In this document: positions 24,136-34,451 of the stretch, one piece after another | Position numbering within the stretch: the first letter of the stretch is position 1 | How the letters are laid out: every line of letters begins with the position of its first letter | Assembly (NCBI GenBank): GCA_024449915.1 | Contig: JAMZAV010001294.1 | Coordinates: 1-64,000 of the forward strand | Length of the DNA stretch: 64,000 bases | Direction: 5' to 3' | Origin: Sweltsa coloradensis | Lineage: Eukaryota > Arthropoda > Insecta > Plecoptera > Chloroperlidae | Program-made: the position numbers and the translations under genes | Notes under the pieces: generated by a model | Told to the model about the DNA's origin: nothing | Database searches by the model: none | The model's input: the letters and a program-made list of their open reading frames with translations, nothing else

Positions 24136-25258
24136 ATCTAAAATTAATTAAATAACACAATAAGATAAGAAATTAGATATAAATATATACATATAAAGGT
24201 CTATACAAAAGTCTACATTAGGCATATATTAACAATTTTTTGTCATCTGACTAAACATGACTAAACTGTCATAGGCCATGTGTAAACTTAATGCATTTGA
24301 CACAACACAACAGAATAAAAATAAATAAATACAGAATAAATGAAGGAGTGGTAAAAATAATCATGCATCAATACCTTTCTGCAAGAGTGCAGACAATACA
24401 TAACGGTAAGCTAAAAAGCATTAGTTTTGTGCAGCTGGGAAAAAACTTAATGTATGCCCTGCTTATAGTGCATGAAGGTGATAATACTCCGCTTACAGAG
24501 CAGCACTACAGTCGCAACTTTGAAGCTCTGATGTACCCACCATTATAATAGTCGAGCTCGAGGACTATTATATAAAGTAGAGATTAATTCGAAATGGGGG
24601 AATAATAATTTTCCCAGCGTTTACCCCCACTCATCACTTCGAGCCATGGCAACAGTGGACAGTAGAGATCCTTACTCATGCACATGACGATTCTGAATAG
24701 GAAATTTCATTAGCGATTCCAAATCCAACATTGCTCTTTGACGCATGTAATAATCTGGTTTTATTAAAAAATTGTATCGTATTTTATTAGGCTGCTTAAG
24801 CGTGTGTATTTGAGTGTATAATAACATTCCGGGAGAACATTTTACAAGCGAGAGCAGTCAGTCTGGGCTGCATGGGCTAAGTTGTGGTGGTAGCAGGGTT
24901 GCTAGACGTAACCATTTAAGCGTTCCGATTGGTTTTGTCTCGGGACATACGCTGTCCCGATTTTATTTTAAATATTGCTACTAAATATATATTAAAAATC
25001 GTATTTACCTTGCAATTAACAATTTTTTAAGTTTTTTTAGCAATAAACTTATTAGGACAACGAGCCCATTTGTGTATATACTAACCAGTGTGTGTGTGCC
25101 ATTATCCACTAGTATCAGCAAAGCAATTACGTGATGCTTGTCTTAATGTACATAGTAAAGTATAATCAGGGTAAAAGAAGTGAAAATATGTGCATTTGAA
25201 GAGCAAAATTCAGTCCCTTGCCCCTCACGATTTTTTTCGAATTGACATCCGGCAACCC
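24136..25258. other. Spacer, no gene supported
   Basis: A small hairpin AATAGTCGAGCTCGAGGACTATT lies at 24547-24570. An 85-codon frame (24291-24548) has no recognisable domain. Confidence 0.35.
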
Positions 25259-25316
25259 TAGGTGGTGGTGGTGGTGGTGGTGGTGGTGGTGGTACTAGTA
25301 GTAGTAGTAGTAGTTC
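25259..25316. repeat. (GGT)n then (AGT)n microsatellite
   Basis: Twelve or so GGT units followed by seven AGT units. Confidence 0.9.
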
Positions 25317-26140
25317 GTTTTAATCTGGGACAAATATTTACTCCTTAACTAGGTCTATATAGACTATGGTAATGGCGTTCCAACTTGCTAAAATATCTTT
25401 CAGTTTGGCTGGGCAGCGCCTGAGGCTACCTTTAGCTAGAGAACCTCCTTTATGAAAAACCGGTTTGACTGCCGACGCCCAGAGTGGAAGATATTCCCAC
25501 CCACCACAACTCAATCACTTAGTGAAAAAGAGTGTCCTCCCCAATGACACAATCCCATCCTTTCAATAAGAGCCCATAGGCTCGGTGTGAAAACATAGCA
25601 TGCACAAAAGTAAAATAAGTGTAAGCATTCGACATAAGGTCATAAGGGCAGGGACGCGGACTAGTCGTGCAAGCTAATTATTTGGTCATGTGCTGCTGCA
25701 AGCAGACCCGAGTCAGTTGTTCAGCGTTGATCGTCTTTGCATCGCGGATTGAACGCTGAGATAGAAGCGGACAACGTCCCAGTCGCTCGAAGAAACCATA
25801 TTTCATTTCAAGTTTACTTCATAATCATCATTGTTGATTATTTCATATTTTTTTAAGATGAATGTTAATAAGGTTATAAAAGAAAATCTCAAATTTTTAA
25901 TATATTACCTCGTTCTCTCTAAAAACAGCCATAAAAGTAATTATAAAGGTGCATACGAAAAAAACTTTCACGAGCTAACAACTTTTCACGCAAAGTTCAA
26001 TTTAAAAGTTTAATTGGATTCTCGCTTTGCCTTATTTTTATTTCACACACAAACAAATTACGAAAGGTTGTCCTGGTCTGGTTTCCTTACTTTCTTTAGC
26101 TTTCGATGAAGATTCCTTGAAATGTATAATAATTATAGGT
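25317..26140. other. Spacer, no gene seen
   Basis: Moderate GC around 25370-25800. A short inverted pair TTCAGCGTT / AACGCTGAG is at about 25718-25760. No exon is supported. Confidence 0.35.
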
Positions 26141-26221
26141 ACACCCGGTGTCAGAAGTAAATCAAGGCCTGGGTATTGTAGATACAACGAGACCCCTCGA
26201 TTTACTTCTGACGCCAGGTGT
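26141..26221. repeat. 81-bp hairpin, 23-bp arms
   Basis: ACACCCGGTGTCAGAAGTAA and its near-perfect inverse GATTTACTTCTGACGCCAGG enclose a 35-bp loop; two mismatches in 23. Confidence 0.75.
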
Positions 26222-26568
26222 GCGTGTAGGCCTATACATAGCATTTTCAAGTGTCCTTCCATAGCGTTTTGTAGCATCTATTTATCTGGCCACCTTCAAA
26301 AACTTGCGTATGTAGTTTTCTCATATATTTTTGAAATTATTTTTATCAAACTTGGATTAGTATCAACCGAATTAAAATCAATTTAAACAAATGAGGGACT
26401 GTTGAATGAAATGAAATAGGCTGGAAAACCTTGGATTTAATAAAAATAAAAATTACAACTTCGAGCATCTATTCAAAAAGGATACTTTCACGTACCTCTA
26501 AATATAATAATAATAGTTCTTGGACTAACTTGTTCGATGGGTTATACTTCGAAGTTCAAATAGACGGC

Positions 26569-26569
<1 letters not shown>

Positions 26570-26645
<76 letters not shown>

Positions 26646-26884
26646 TCGTTGACGTTGTTTCACAGTTCAGCCAGCAGCTGTGACAAGCTACAACTTCCCC
26701 AGTCTCTCTCTCTCTGTCTCTCTCTGTCTCTGTCTCTGTCCCTGTCTCTGTCTCTGTCTCTGTCTCTGTCTCTGTCTCTGTCTCTGTCTCTGTCTCTGTC
26801 TCTGTCTCTGTCTCTGTCTCTGTCTCTTACTTGTTGGCGTTGTTGAACAGTTCAGCCAGCAGCTGTGTAAAGCTACCCCCACCC

Positions 26885-26933
<49 letters not shown>

Positions 26934-26945
26934 CCTCTCTCTGGA
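26570..26945. repeat. (CT)n, (CA)n, (CTCTGT)n, (CT)n compound microsatellite
   Basis: (CT)n at 26572-26630, (CA)n to 26646, (TCTCTG)n at about 26702-26827 and (CT)n at 26884-26942. The two spacers at 26647-26700 and 26830-26883 are copies of each other (GTTCAGCCAGCAGCTGTG), so an ~185-bp unit was duplicated. Frames across it are artefacts. Confidence 0.9.
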
Positions 26946-27485
26946 TCGATCACTCCCCCTCACCTCCTCGTAACCAACGCAACAGGTCCCCACTAGTGAC
27001 GGTTCCCAGACATCTCGATAAAACCAGGACCTATGCTGCCGATGGGTAGAGTGGGGGACGTCTGTTAATGCCAGTTTCACTCTTGTCACCTTATTAATTA
27101 ATAAAATTAAAAGTGTGAAAAGTGAAACTTAAAAACTTTCATAATCGGGGGATTTATACCTGACAACACATGCCAAATTTGATTGGGGTACGATTCCTTC
27201 AGGAAAAAAAAATGCTGCAAAAAATTAGTATTACAGAGCTTTACTAAATTGGATTTGATTTGAGGAGCATAAAAGATGGATGCAGAATATCTGGAACCGA
27301 AATGGGGTGTATGAATGGACCTTTCTAAAACATATTTTGGAATCTTAATAGCTTTAAAACTTTGGCGTAAGCTTTGTAATATGTTTTGGTGTCGCCAGCC
27401 GCCAGCAAGCAGAGTTGGGATGTTTTCGAGGTGTCACCCAGTCATCATGAAACGTGTTATGAACTTTAAAACAGTCATGGGGGAT
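26946..27485. other. Spacer with fragment like the C4 flank
   Basis: At 27125-27215 the words GGGGGATT, ACCTGACAACACATGCCAAA and TTGATTGG recur at about 51795-51835 beside C4, so this is part of a dispersed repeat. No gene is seen. Confidence 0.45.
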
Positions 27486-27812
27486 TTGCTCTCTACCGGG
27501 CAAACGGTATATATAAGATCTTGATGGAAATTGGAGGGGACCTTTGCCAAGTTTTTTGGTACAGCCGTACAATTGAAGAAATAGTTCTCGCGCATATCGT
27601 ACTTTTACGATTTTTTTTGTTTTTTTATGCGATATTTTCGTATTAATTGGCTCGCGACCAAGCAAGCAGCTACTCCGATCTTAATGAAACTTTATAGGAA
27701 CGTTTGAAATCTCTGAACTTAGATATGTTATGATTTTAGGGACAATCGAAGAAATATTTCAAAGAAAGCATACTTTAAGATTTTTTAATACGATATTTTC
27801 GTGATATTTTTT
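27486..27812 (+). mobile_element. Family A element A12, internal fragment
   Basis: Carries CTCTCTACCGGGCAAACGG, TGGGATATTT-like core words and the extra GCAGCTACTCCGATCTTAAT block. Both ends are missing. Confidence 0.65.
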
Positions 27813-27892
27813 TTTTTGGGGGGGGGCAAACATGCCTGCATGTTCATATGTTCATATTTTACATGGACGTACAATCCAGAAATTAAAAAATC

Positions 27893-27965
27893 CATCCCGA
27901 TCGGGGTTCGAACCCGAGTCTCCCACTTTCCGGGTGTACGCCTTAGCCAACTAGACCACCGAGAC
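27893..27965 (-). tRNA. tRNA-like sequence (left arm), probably not functional
   Basis: 73 nt with A box TGGTCTAGTTGG and B box GGTTCGAACCC. Acceptor, D and T stems pair with wobbles. The anticodon loop is CCGGAAA, so position 33 is C rather than the invariant U, and one anticodon-stem pair is lost. The nominal anticodon would be GGA. Best read as a tRNA pseudogene or SINE head. Confidence 0.6.
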
Positions 27966-28333
27966 GGTAACTATTTAACTTCTGTATTGTCGTTACAATA
28001 TAGAACTTGAATGGGTGGAACAATAAAGCATCGAAAAACTGTTGCTGTTGAATTGACCAAACAAACATTTTATAATGTCATTACCTTACGCAGGTTTGAG
28101 CGAGGGTATATTTCTCGATTTGGATAGTCGGGATTTTTTTAACAATTCCACCTACGGGAGTGTTTCCCGACTATCCAAATCGAGAAACATAACCTCGCTC
28201 ATACCTGCGTAAGGTAATAACATTATAAATATGTTTGTTTGGTCAATTCAACAGCAACTTTTTTTCGATGCTTTATTTTTCCATCCATTCGAGTTCTATA
28301 ATGTAACGACAATACAGAAGTTAAATAGTTACC

Positions 28334-28406
28334 GTCTCGGTGGTCTAGTTGGCTAAGGCGTCCACCCGGAAAGTGGGAGACTCGGGTTCGAACCCCGATC
28401 GGGATG
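28334..28406 (+). tRNA. tRNA-like sequence (right arm)
   Basis: 73 nt. Stems: acceptor GTCTCGG with TCGGGAT (seven pairs including three wobbles), D stem GTCT/AGGC, anticodon stem TCCAC/GTGGG, T stem TCGGG/CCCGA. The loop CCGGAAA has C at position 33, which real tRNAs do not. Internal promoter boxes are intact, so it could be transcribed by Pol III. Confidence 0.6.
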
Positions 28407-28585
28407 GATTTTTAATTTCTGGATTGTATTAAATGATAACAATTCTACCTATGGGAGTGTTTCCCGACTATCCAAATCGAGAAATACAAAAAGTTAGTTG
28501 AAATCTCCGAAGACGAGGGTTATTGTTGTGTTCAGATCGCAAAATGTTTCACAAAATACGATTTCTAGTTAAACATCACGACATA

Positions 28586-28683
28586 ATTCATATTCATATT
28601 CATATTCATATTCATATTCATTTTCATTTTCATTTTCATTTTCATTTTCATTTTCATTTTCATTTTCATATTCATATTCATAT
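28586..28683. repeat. (CATATT)n/(CATTTT)n microsatellite
   Basis: Hexamer run: CATATT, then CATTTT about nine times, then CATATT. No coding meaning. Confidence 0.9.
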
Positions 28684-29051
28684 TTTGTATGTATTATTTG
28701 TTTGTGCATGTATTATGTCCCATATATGTACAATGTACATGTCAGTGGACTACAATAAAACAAAAAAAAATAACTGTAATAGTGTGTAAAAAACTCACTT
28801 TAACCCCCACCCCCCCCCCCTTGCGAAATGTATTCCTAGTTACTGGCTGCCACTGTCATCTCGATAGGGCATTATGTATACCGTCCTAGTAACGAAGCGC
28901 ATATAAATCGGGTTGTACCCAGGGCGGCGAGGCGGAGAGTTATACCAACATTATATAGATGCGATCAATATAGTGAGTATATCAATAGAGGTTGGTTCAA
29001 GCTCATAAAACTGTAATAGATAGGTGACCCTCATGTTCCGAAACGAATATT
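28684..29051. other. Spacer, no gene seen
   Basis: Contains a poly-C run (28808-28820). No feature is supported. Confidence 0.35.
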
Positions 29052-29575
29052 TTGCTCATATTCACTCGGATATGTCATAACATAATAGTAAGGGGTGCAT
29101 CTCCGAAAGCGACCAGATTATTGGTCCTCCAGCAACGAGCTGTACGCATCTTCGCTGTTGTATCAAGGATAACATCTTGTAGAATGTATAGAAAGCTCTT
29201 CAAAGGCCTAGGACTCTTGCTTGTCTGGGCATATCTTTTTGTCCGTTTTAAATTCTAATCTCTTTACCTTTAACACATCTGTTAGCTCACATTTTACAAG
29301 AGACAATCTCCAAATCTATATTCCCAGTTCCCACCCATAATGCTTCTATATTCTCTAAAAGACTAAAGGTTTCCAACAACATTCAAACTTCAACCCCCTC
29401 CATGTCCTCCTTAATAAACAGAATCATTCTCACATCCAGAGCTTTTACTCTCTCCAAGAATACTTAACTTCCTAAATTGTAAATATCATCATAATATTTA
29501 ATTATATTATATTATATTTTATTTTATTAAATTACATTATATTATATTATATTATATTATATTATATGCACTTTC
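29052..29575 (+). pseudogene. LINE RT C-terminal remnant with (ATTAT)n tail
   Basis: The frame from 29052 reads SPKATRLLVLQQRAVRI, then ITSCRMYRKLFKGLGLL. This matches the C-terminal domain of CR1/jockey-type reverse transcriptases, where the pattern is usually WG.S....RL..LQKRAVR, then SCR..F..L.IL. It breaks at 29258 but weaker homology continues to about 29470. A (TATAT)-type tail at 29500-29570 marks the 3' end. Old and broken. Confidence 0.65.
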
Positions 29576-29671
29576 TTGATTGCGTGTGTATTGTATATTA
29601 ATATTGTAGCCTATTTCTATGTTGTGGAACATTCAAGTGTAGGCTACATATATTGCTTAGTTATAACATTT

Positions 29672-30115
29672 AACTAGGAAAACGCTAAAGTCGTGGTTAT
29701 AGCCTGGAGACAATAATTATGGAATTTCACACAATTCCCACTAAAACATACTCTTATACTTTATTCGTGAAACTCCATTTAGAAAATCCTTTGAAATGCA
29801 CCAGCCCACACGAAGTACTAGGTAAGATTGCAAGGTTTGCTCAATCTCCCAACGGAATTTTGGGGAACTTTGAGCCTGGAGATTCGATACACCTGAGTTA
29901 TACTACTATGCATTCACCGCCAGATATTCAAAACATGATTCTATACAAATTATTTCTTCTAGAAAAAAAGGCATTGTCGTTAAAATAAATGTTACACATT
30001 TTAAGCCTATTTTCAATTTTGCTGAATATTAACAGCATCCACAAAACTGGTCCCTCATGTTTTCTGTTTAAAATTTTAGCGCTATCCGTCCAGTTGTTCG
30101 CGTCAGCTGATTATT
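29672..30115 (-). mobile_element. Family C-like element C2, diverged
   Basis: Begins CTAGGAAAACGCTAAAGTCG, then carries GATTGCAAGGTTTGCTCAAT (also at 49755) and CATTGTCGTTAAAATAA with TTACACATTTTAAGCC (also in C1). Ends near TGTTTAAAATTTTAGCGCTA. The far end is not preserved. Confidence 0.6.
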
Positions 30116-30959
30116 TTTTACACTCAGTGCTCACTAAATCACCAACACAGTACAGATGAAGTTTCGTTTGACGAGTTGAGTTGTGCGATTCAGACGCTCC
30201 TCTCCCTCGTGTATAACTACTTAGATAGTCGGCGTCAACGAGTTAATAATATTGAGTGGTTTATGGCAAGAGCTTGCTCTAGTTGTTGCATATTTAAGTG
30301 GTCTAGGTAAGGTACTCACCTTAAGTTTGTCTTGACAGTGGTTGGATATCCGGCGTTTTCCGTCTCTAAAACTTCTTGAAACTGAACTCCTTATTTACAA
30401 ACTCCTTCATCTCCCTCGCACGTCGAGTTAATAATAATTATGTTTCGATCCAGCTTGGGCAACTCAATATAAAGCTAGGTCTCATATACACTTTGAAAGT
30501 CGAAAGCGTAAGACTTGAGACTTACAGTTTATGCTTAAGAGTGTTTGCAGAGGACTTGGTTATACCATGATCTAAACTTAAATGGTTATGAAGAAGTTGC
30601 CGGTAAATTGAAGTAAAATAAAACGTCAGACAACTTCTTATAGCTATCAATTAACTAATTTAGAGCATAGATGATATTGGCTCCGTCTTCTGAGGTCTTA
30701 AGAGATGGGGTTGACGGGGGTGTACAGCAAGTCTAATGGATCGACCAACTATATAAACTAGTGATTATAAACAACAAGAAATAGATAAAATTGTAGTTTA
30801 CATTAATATTGTGTCTTTTTTAGTCAGAAAATGCAATGAAAATTAAAATTCTGTTTCTACGCGTATATTGTGCTACTAAATGTAATTTTGTTCTCAAAAT
30901 TAATAAAAAAACATGGTAAAATCCTGATTTCCTGACATTATTTAAAACCTCAATCCAAG
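30116..30959. other. Spacer, no gene seen
   Basis: No exon with plausible splice sites or known domain was found. Confidence 0.35.
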
Positions 30960-31065
30960 ATAGCGTCCAATGGCCCTTTTCTAACTTTCTATGGAGTTGT
31001 ACAGCTTAATTTACGATTATTTGTACAATTTCGAAATAAATAATAATATTAATAAAATAATAATA
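30960..31065 (+). mobile_element. LINE-like 3' end, family F copy 1
   Basis: TGGCCCTTTTCTAACTTTCTATGGAGTTGTACA, GATTATYTGTACAATTTC and AAATAAATAATAAT recur at 63695-63785. This looks like a LINE 3' terminus. Confidence 0.6.
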
Positions 31066-31900
31066 ATTTTTTTGTTATTTTGTCTGATTTGAAGAATTTT
31101 TATTTAATGCATGTACTTGGCAGTCGCAGAATACGAATGCAGGGTACACATTTGCATTTTATAATCCATGAAGCCTTACTTAAAACCAAATTGAAGCTCA
31201 AGAATGGTACTTTTGCTGTTTATACTCTGTTTTTATTGAATTTCGGGTAATATACGTAGATTGAGCTGTCGAGTGTAATTTTGAGGTTAATTTAACATTA
31301 GTTTGAGTTTAATTGGCTACGATATTTAAAAATTCGACAAAAAAATTACCTTCTTTGTGTCTTTAACTAAAAAACATTCCAACGCAGGTGGCCCTCCGGA
31401 CGGCCAAGGACAACTGGATGTGTGGACTTGTCTAGATGCAGACAGCAGAAAGTTCTTTTGGCGCTACATTAATTCCAAGGCAACTATTCCAAACGATTCA
31501 ACATGGATCCATTCAACTCGTATTAGTTTGAATTGAGGAAGGTTTATCGAGCTTAGCAGGATGCCATCATCAACTAAACAAAATTACGCGTCTTCTTGTG
31601 GTATTATTGGTTTTGATTTCTTTTCTTTAATTTCGTTCCCGCCTTCAAAACTTAGGTTCCCTATTATATACCAGGCGACTCTAGGGAGAGGAAGAGGTAG
31701 TAATGTGAAAGGTTCTCGCGTATTTTCACTAATGAACAAGTGGACCGACCAACACTCAACATATTTATTTAAATATAGTACAACTTTTATGAAGCAGATC
31801 ATACTATACATTTTTTAACACTCAACAGAACAGAAAACATTAATTTGCTGACACACAAGTATAATAGATAAAAACTAATTATGCGTCGTTCACAAATCAT
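31066..31900. other. 3' flank of the ML-like gene; possible LINE scrap
   Basis: At 31392-31535 an open frame after an AG reads DVWTCLDADSRKFFWRYINS, which resembles the linker between LINE endonuclease and RT (RKFW.YI.SK). It ends at a TGA and nothing else of a LINE is seen. Otherwise empty. Confidence 0.3.
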
Positions 31901-32053
31901 CTAGTATTTGCGTACAACATCACTCTCTACGACGATGCAAGAAAAAACCTTCTCGTTTGAACTAAGTCGAATTATTGTCCTGTAAGCCCCGTACTCCAGC
32001 ATAGGAGTGGGAAGAGAGAAGGGGATCTCCCAGTCGTTGAACGTGTAGTTGCC
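31901..32053 (-). CDS. ML-like gene exon 4 (terminal)
   Basis: 50 codons and a TAG at 31903-31901. The acceptor is TCCTTGGTTCCAG followed by GGC, phase 0. Residues 153-202 start GNYTFND, so with exon 3 the join reads DCNIPKGNYTFND. That fits the C-[IP]-K-G-x-Y signature of ML-type folds. The stretch MLEYGAYRTIIRL and the late cysteine 191 correspond to the last two beta strands of GM2 activator. N154 lies in an NYT sequon. The frame also stays open upstream of the acceptor to about 32115, so intron retention would add residues; the spliced reading is better because it restores the motif. Confidence 0.8.
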   Translation of the reverse strand, partial: GNYTFNDWEIPFSLPTPMLEYGAYRTIIRLSSNEKVFSCIVVESDVVRKY

Positions 32054-32147
32054 CTGGAACCAAGGATTTGTTAATTCGCTGAGGACAGCGCGGTAAAAGT
32101 TCACACGCTCGGGTATTTACAATGATTGCAGAGCAACAGTAAATACG

Positions 32148-32610
32148 AGGAAGTTAAGCAAACGCTTTTTCAGGCGCGTTGTTGGATGAGCGTAATTGGT
32201 GCATTGAGCTGCCATGTGTTCATGAGAAATAATTTTTCGATTGCGCTCAAATTTCACACGAGTATATAAATTCATAAAATTAAGGTTCTGTGAAAAAATC
32301 ATTCCAATCGGATAAAGCATGCAGGTGTTATAAGTCGAAGAAATTTTAAAAAAAAAATCGCTAAAATCATCAAATTGCGTTTTTTATGAAAACTAATTTT
32401 TTGATTGAACTCAAAAACGTGGCAGATCTAAGTTTAGAGATTTCGAAGGTCTCCAAAAAATTTCATCGCAATTGGAGTATTGGTTTAGCCGTAATCGAGT
32501 TAACAAATACACAATAATACAAAAAAAAATGAAAAATGGAAAAACATTACGGATTTTTTTCTCCAGTGTAGTGGAATGTAATCTTCACTTCGCTCGCTAC
32601 GCTCATCAAA
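32148..32610 (-). mobile_element. Family B element B5, in intron 3
   Basis: GCGTTGTTGGATGAGCGTAAT near 32180 and the terminal CGCTCGCTACGCTCATCAAA at 32610; the CTAG end is eroded. Two B core blocks (GCGCTCAAATTTCACACGAG and AACTCAAAAACGTGGCAG). Confidence 0.75.
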
Positions 32611-32786
32611 AAACACTTACAATTTTATAAGACCGTGAATAAAGAGTCGTTCTTTTGTCATCCACACTCGGATGCCAAGAAATGGAATTAAATAATCACT
32701 GCGAGACATAAGCCCAAAAGTCACTTAAATGTAGTATCCAAAACAAAAGTTCCAAATGAAAATGTGCATTACACCATTTAACCTAA

Positions 32787-33396
32787 TTGGATGAGCGTAG
32801 CGAGCGAAGCGAGCGAAGCGAAAACTTCAATTTCACTGACCGCTCAAAAAAAAATTCTCCAATGTTTTTATGTTTTTTTTTGTTTTTTTTTTTTTTTGTT
32901 TTTCTGTCTGTTTGTTCGCACGATTCCGGGCAAACGGCATATGCAATCTTGATGGAATTTTGAGACAACCTTCGAAATCTCTGAACTTAGACCTGCTACG
33001 TTTTTGGGTACAATCGAAGAAATATTTCTCATGAATATCGTACTTTTACGATTTTTTTCGATTTTTAGTGCGATATTTTCGTGACATTTGGGCCGATTCT
33101 GACCAAACGGGTGGGGCTACAACGTTCATATTTCACATGGACATTAAGATTATGATGATGTAGTACCTTTTGAAAGAAAAAGTTGAAAAAGTTAGCCAGA
33201 ATCCATAGAAAAAAAGCTTTTAATGTGAGTTTTTTTTAGGTTTATAATAACAATTAACAAGTAACAATAGGAACTTGACAACAATCACCTACAATGCATT
33301 CACAAAGCACTTGCAAAGGAAAAGTGGTCCCACGCAAACTAAAAACTTACAAAAACGCTCATCCATCAACGCGGCGGGACTTTAGCGTTTTCCTAG
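32787..33396 (+). mobile_element. Family A element A14, complete reference copy, intron 3
   Basis: TTGGATGAGCG at 32787 and CGCTCATCCAT at 33356-33366 form the asymmetric inverted repeat (10 of 11). A 30-bp extension follows, with AACGC ... GCGTT hairpin and CCTAG, ending at 33396 with T next. Length 610 bp, one core block. Confidence 0.9.
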
Positions 33397-33455
33397 TCTT
33401 TACAAAATGTGCATTGACGTTCACACAAATATTATTAAATACATACGTTATTAAC

Positions 33456-34443
33456 GAGTGTTGGGGAAGGAACTTTTAAAAAGAACGCGTTCTGGGGCGC
33501 TCCCTCCATGCAAGGTCCCACTCGAATAGAGTACGCCAAGCACGAGGAGCAAACACGTACCTTGGCGTGGTACCCGCAACCACCCAAGGACGTGGGGACA
33601 TTCCTCCCACGCCATTCATACCTCCGCTCGACGACGTGAGTCGAAGAGTGCCGCCCGGCAAGAGGTACACCACGCACTGGCAGCCTTCGAAACCAAGAGG
33701 CTATACCTCCCGCCCAAGGACTAACGGCATTTCTCGCACCAAACGTGAATGGGGGGCCGCAAAAAGGGCGGCGCGGTAGTCGCGTGGCGTGCCGCCGACC
33801 CGCGTTTCGCGTCGCAGCCCGCCCTCGGGAGGTTTTTTTTTCGTGAACTTTTCAGTGAACTTACTCTTTTTTTAAATGAAAGAACTTGTACTTTTAAAAG
33901 TTCTTTTCGATGACGAACTTTTCAGTTTTAGAAAGTTTATTTGAAAGTTCTTTTATCAAATCGTTGTTCCATCGTAGGCCTACATTGACGCACGTTCAGC
34001 TGATTTTGACAAGGTCACGCACGATTCACGAAGTAAAACGATACACGCCAGTCGCCAACTAATTCGGAAAAAAATCTTGGGAGCCTAAAATGCTATGAAT
34101 CTGCCATAATTTTACAAGCTGGTCGACGAGAATGTAGTACAAATCATCAACATCATCAAATACAGCTCAACACTTTCGTCCGACTCAAACTCGCAAGTAG
34201 TTTGGTACTCGAACACCCCTAATGTTTTTCTTCGTGTTTTTCTTCATTTTACGCCAGCCTTTAATAAAATAGTGTGTTTTTTTTAAAATAACTTTTAAAA
34301 GAACTTAGTTCATATTTTAGACGAACTTGAACTTTTCAAAATTTTAGGTTTTCAAAGAACTTGAACTTTTTAAAGGTTCATTATTGGAGCTGTGAACTGA
34401 ACTTTTAAATAGTTCATTTTGAAGAAGAACTGCCCCAACACTG
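33456..34443. mobile_element. Non-autonomous hAT-like element with 8-bp target duplication
   Basis: Flanked by identical TTATTAAC at 33448-33455 and 34444-34451. Ends are AGTGTTGGGG (left, after one changed base) and CCCCAACACTG (right), the classic hAT start. Subterminal AACTTTTAAAAAGAAC-type repeats occur at both ends. A GC-rich insert (about 33484-33830) ends in a T-run. No transposase frame is present. Confidence 0.85.
33484..33840. other. GC-rich cargo inside the hAT element
   Basis: About 60 percent GC by eye against an AT-rich background, beginning TGGGGCGCTCCCTCC and ending at TCGGGAGG followed by a T9 run. The T-run suggests a retroposed 3' end. Two short frames (33476-33677 minus, 33567-33779 plus) have no recognisable domain. 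Source unknown. Confidence 0.5.
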
Positions 34444-34451
34444 TTATTAAC

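Larger units (their letters stand above)
27869..28430. repeat. 562-bp palindrome holding two divergent tRNA-like genes
   Basis: The left arm (27869-28133) and right arm (28165-28430) are inverted copies over ~265 bp with few mismatches; the loop is 31 bp (28134-28164). Each arm holds a tRNA-like sequence pointing outwards. From 28431 to 28486 the loop-proximal sequence (TTTCCCGACTATCCAAATCG) starts again in direct orientation, so the ~300-bp unit occurs once inverted and 1.2 times direct. Confidence 0.85.

Noticed and set aside
26431..27089. Serine/leucine and Arg/Gln repeat frames
   Set aside because: Read-through of CT and CTCTGT microsatellites.
27893..28406. Functional tRNA-Ser(GGA) pair
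   Set aside because: No long variable arm as needed for tRNA-Ser and C instead of U at position 33; called tRNA-like only.
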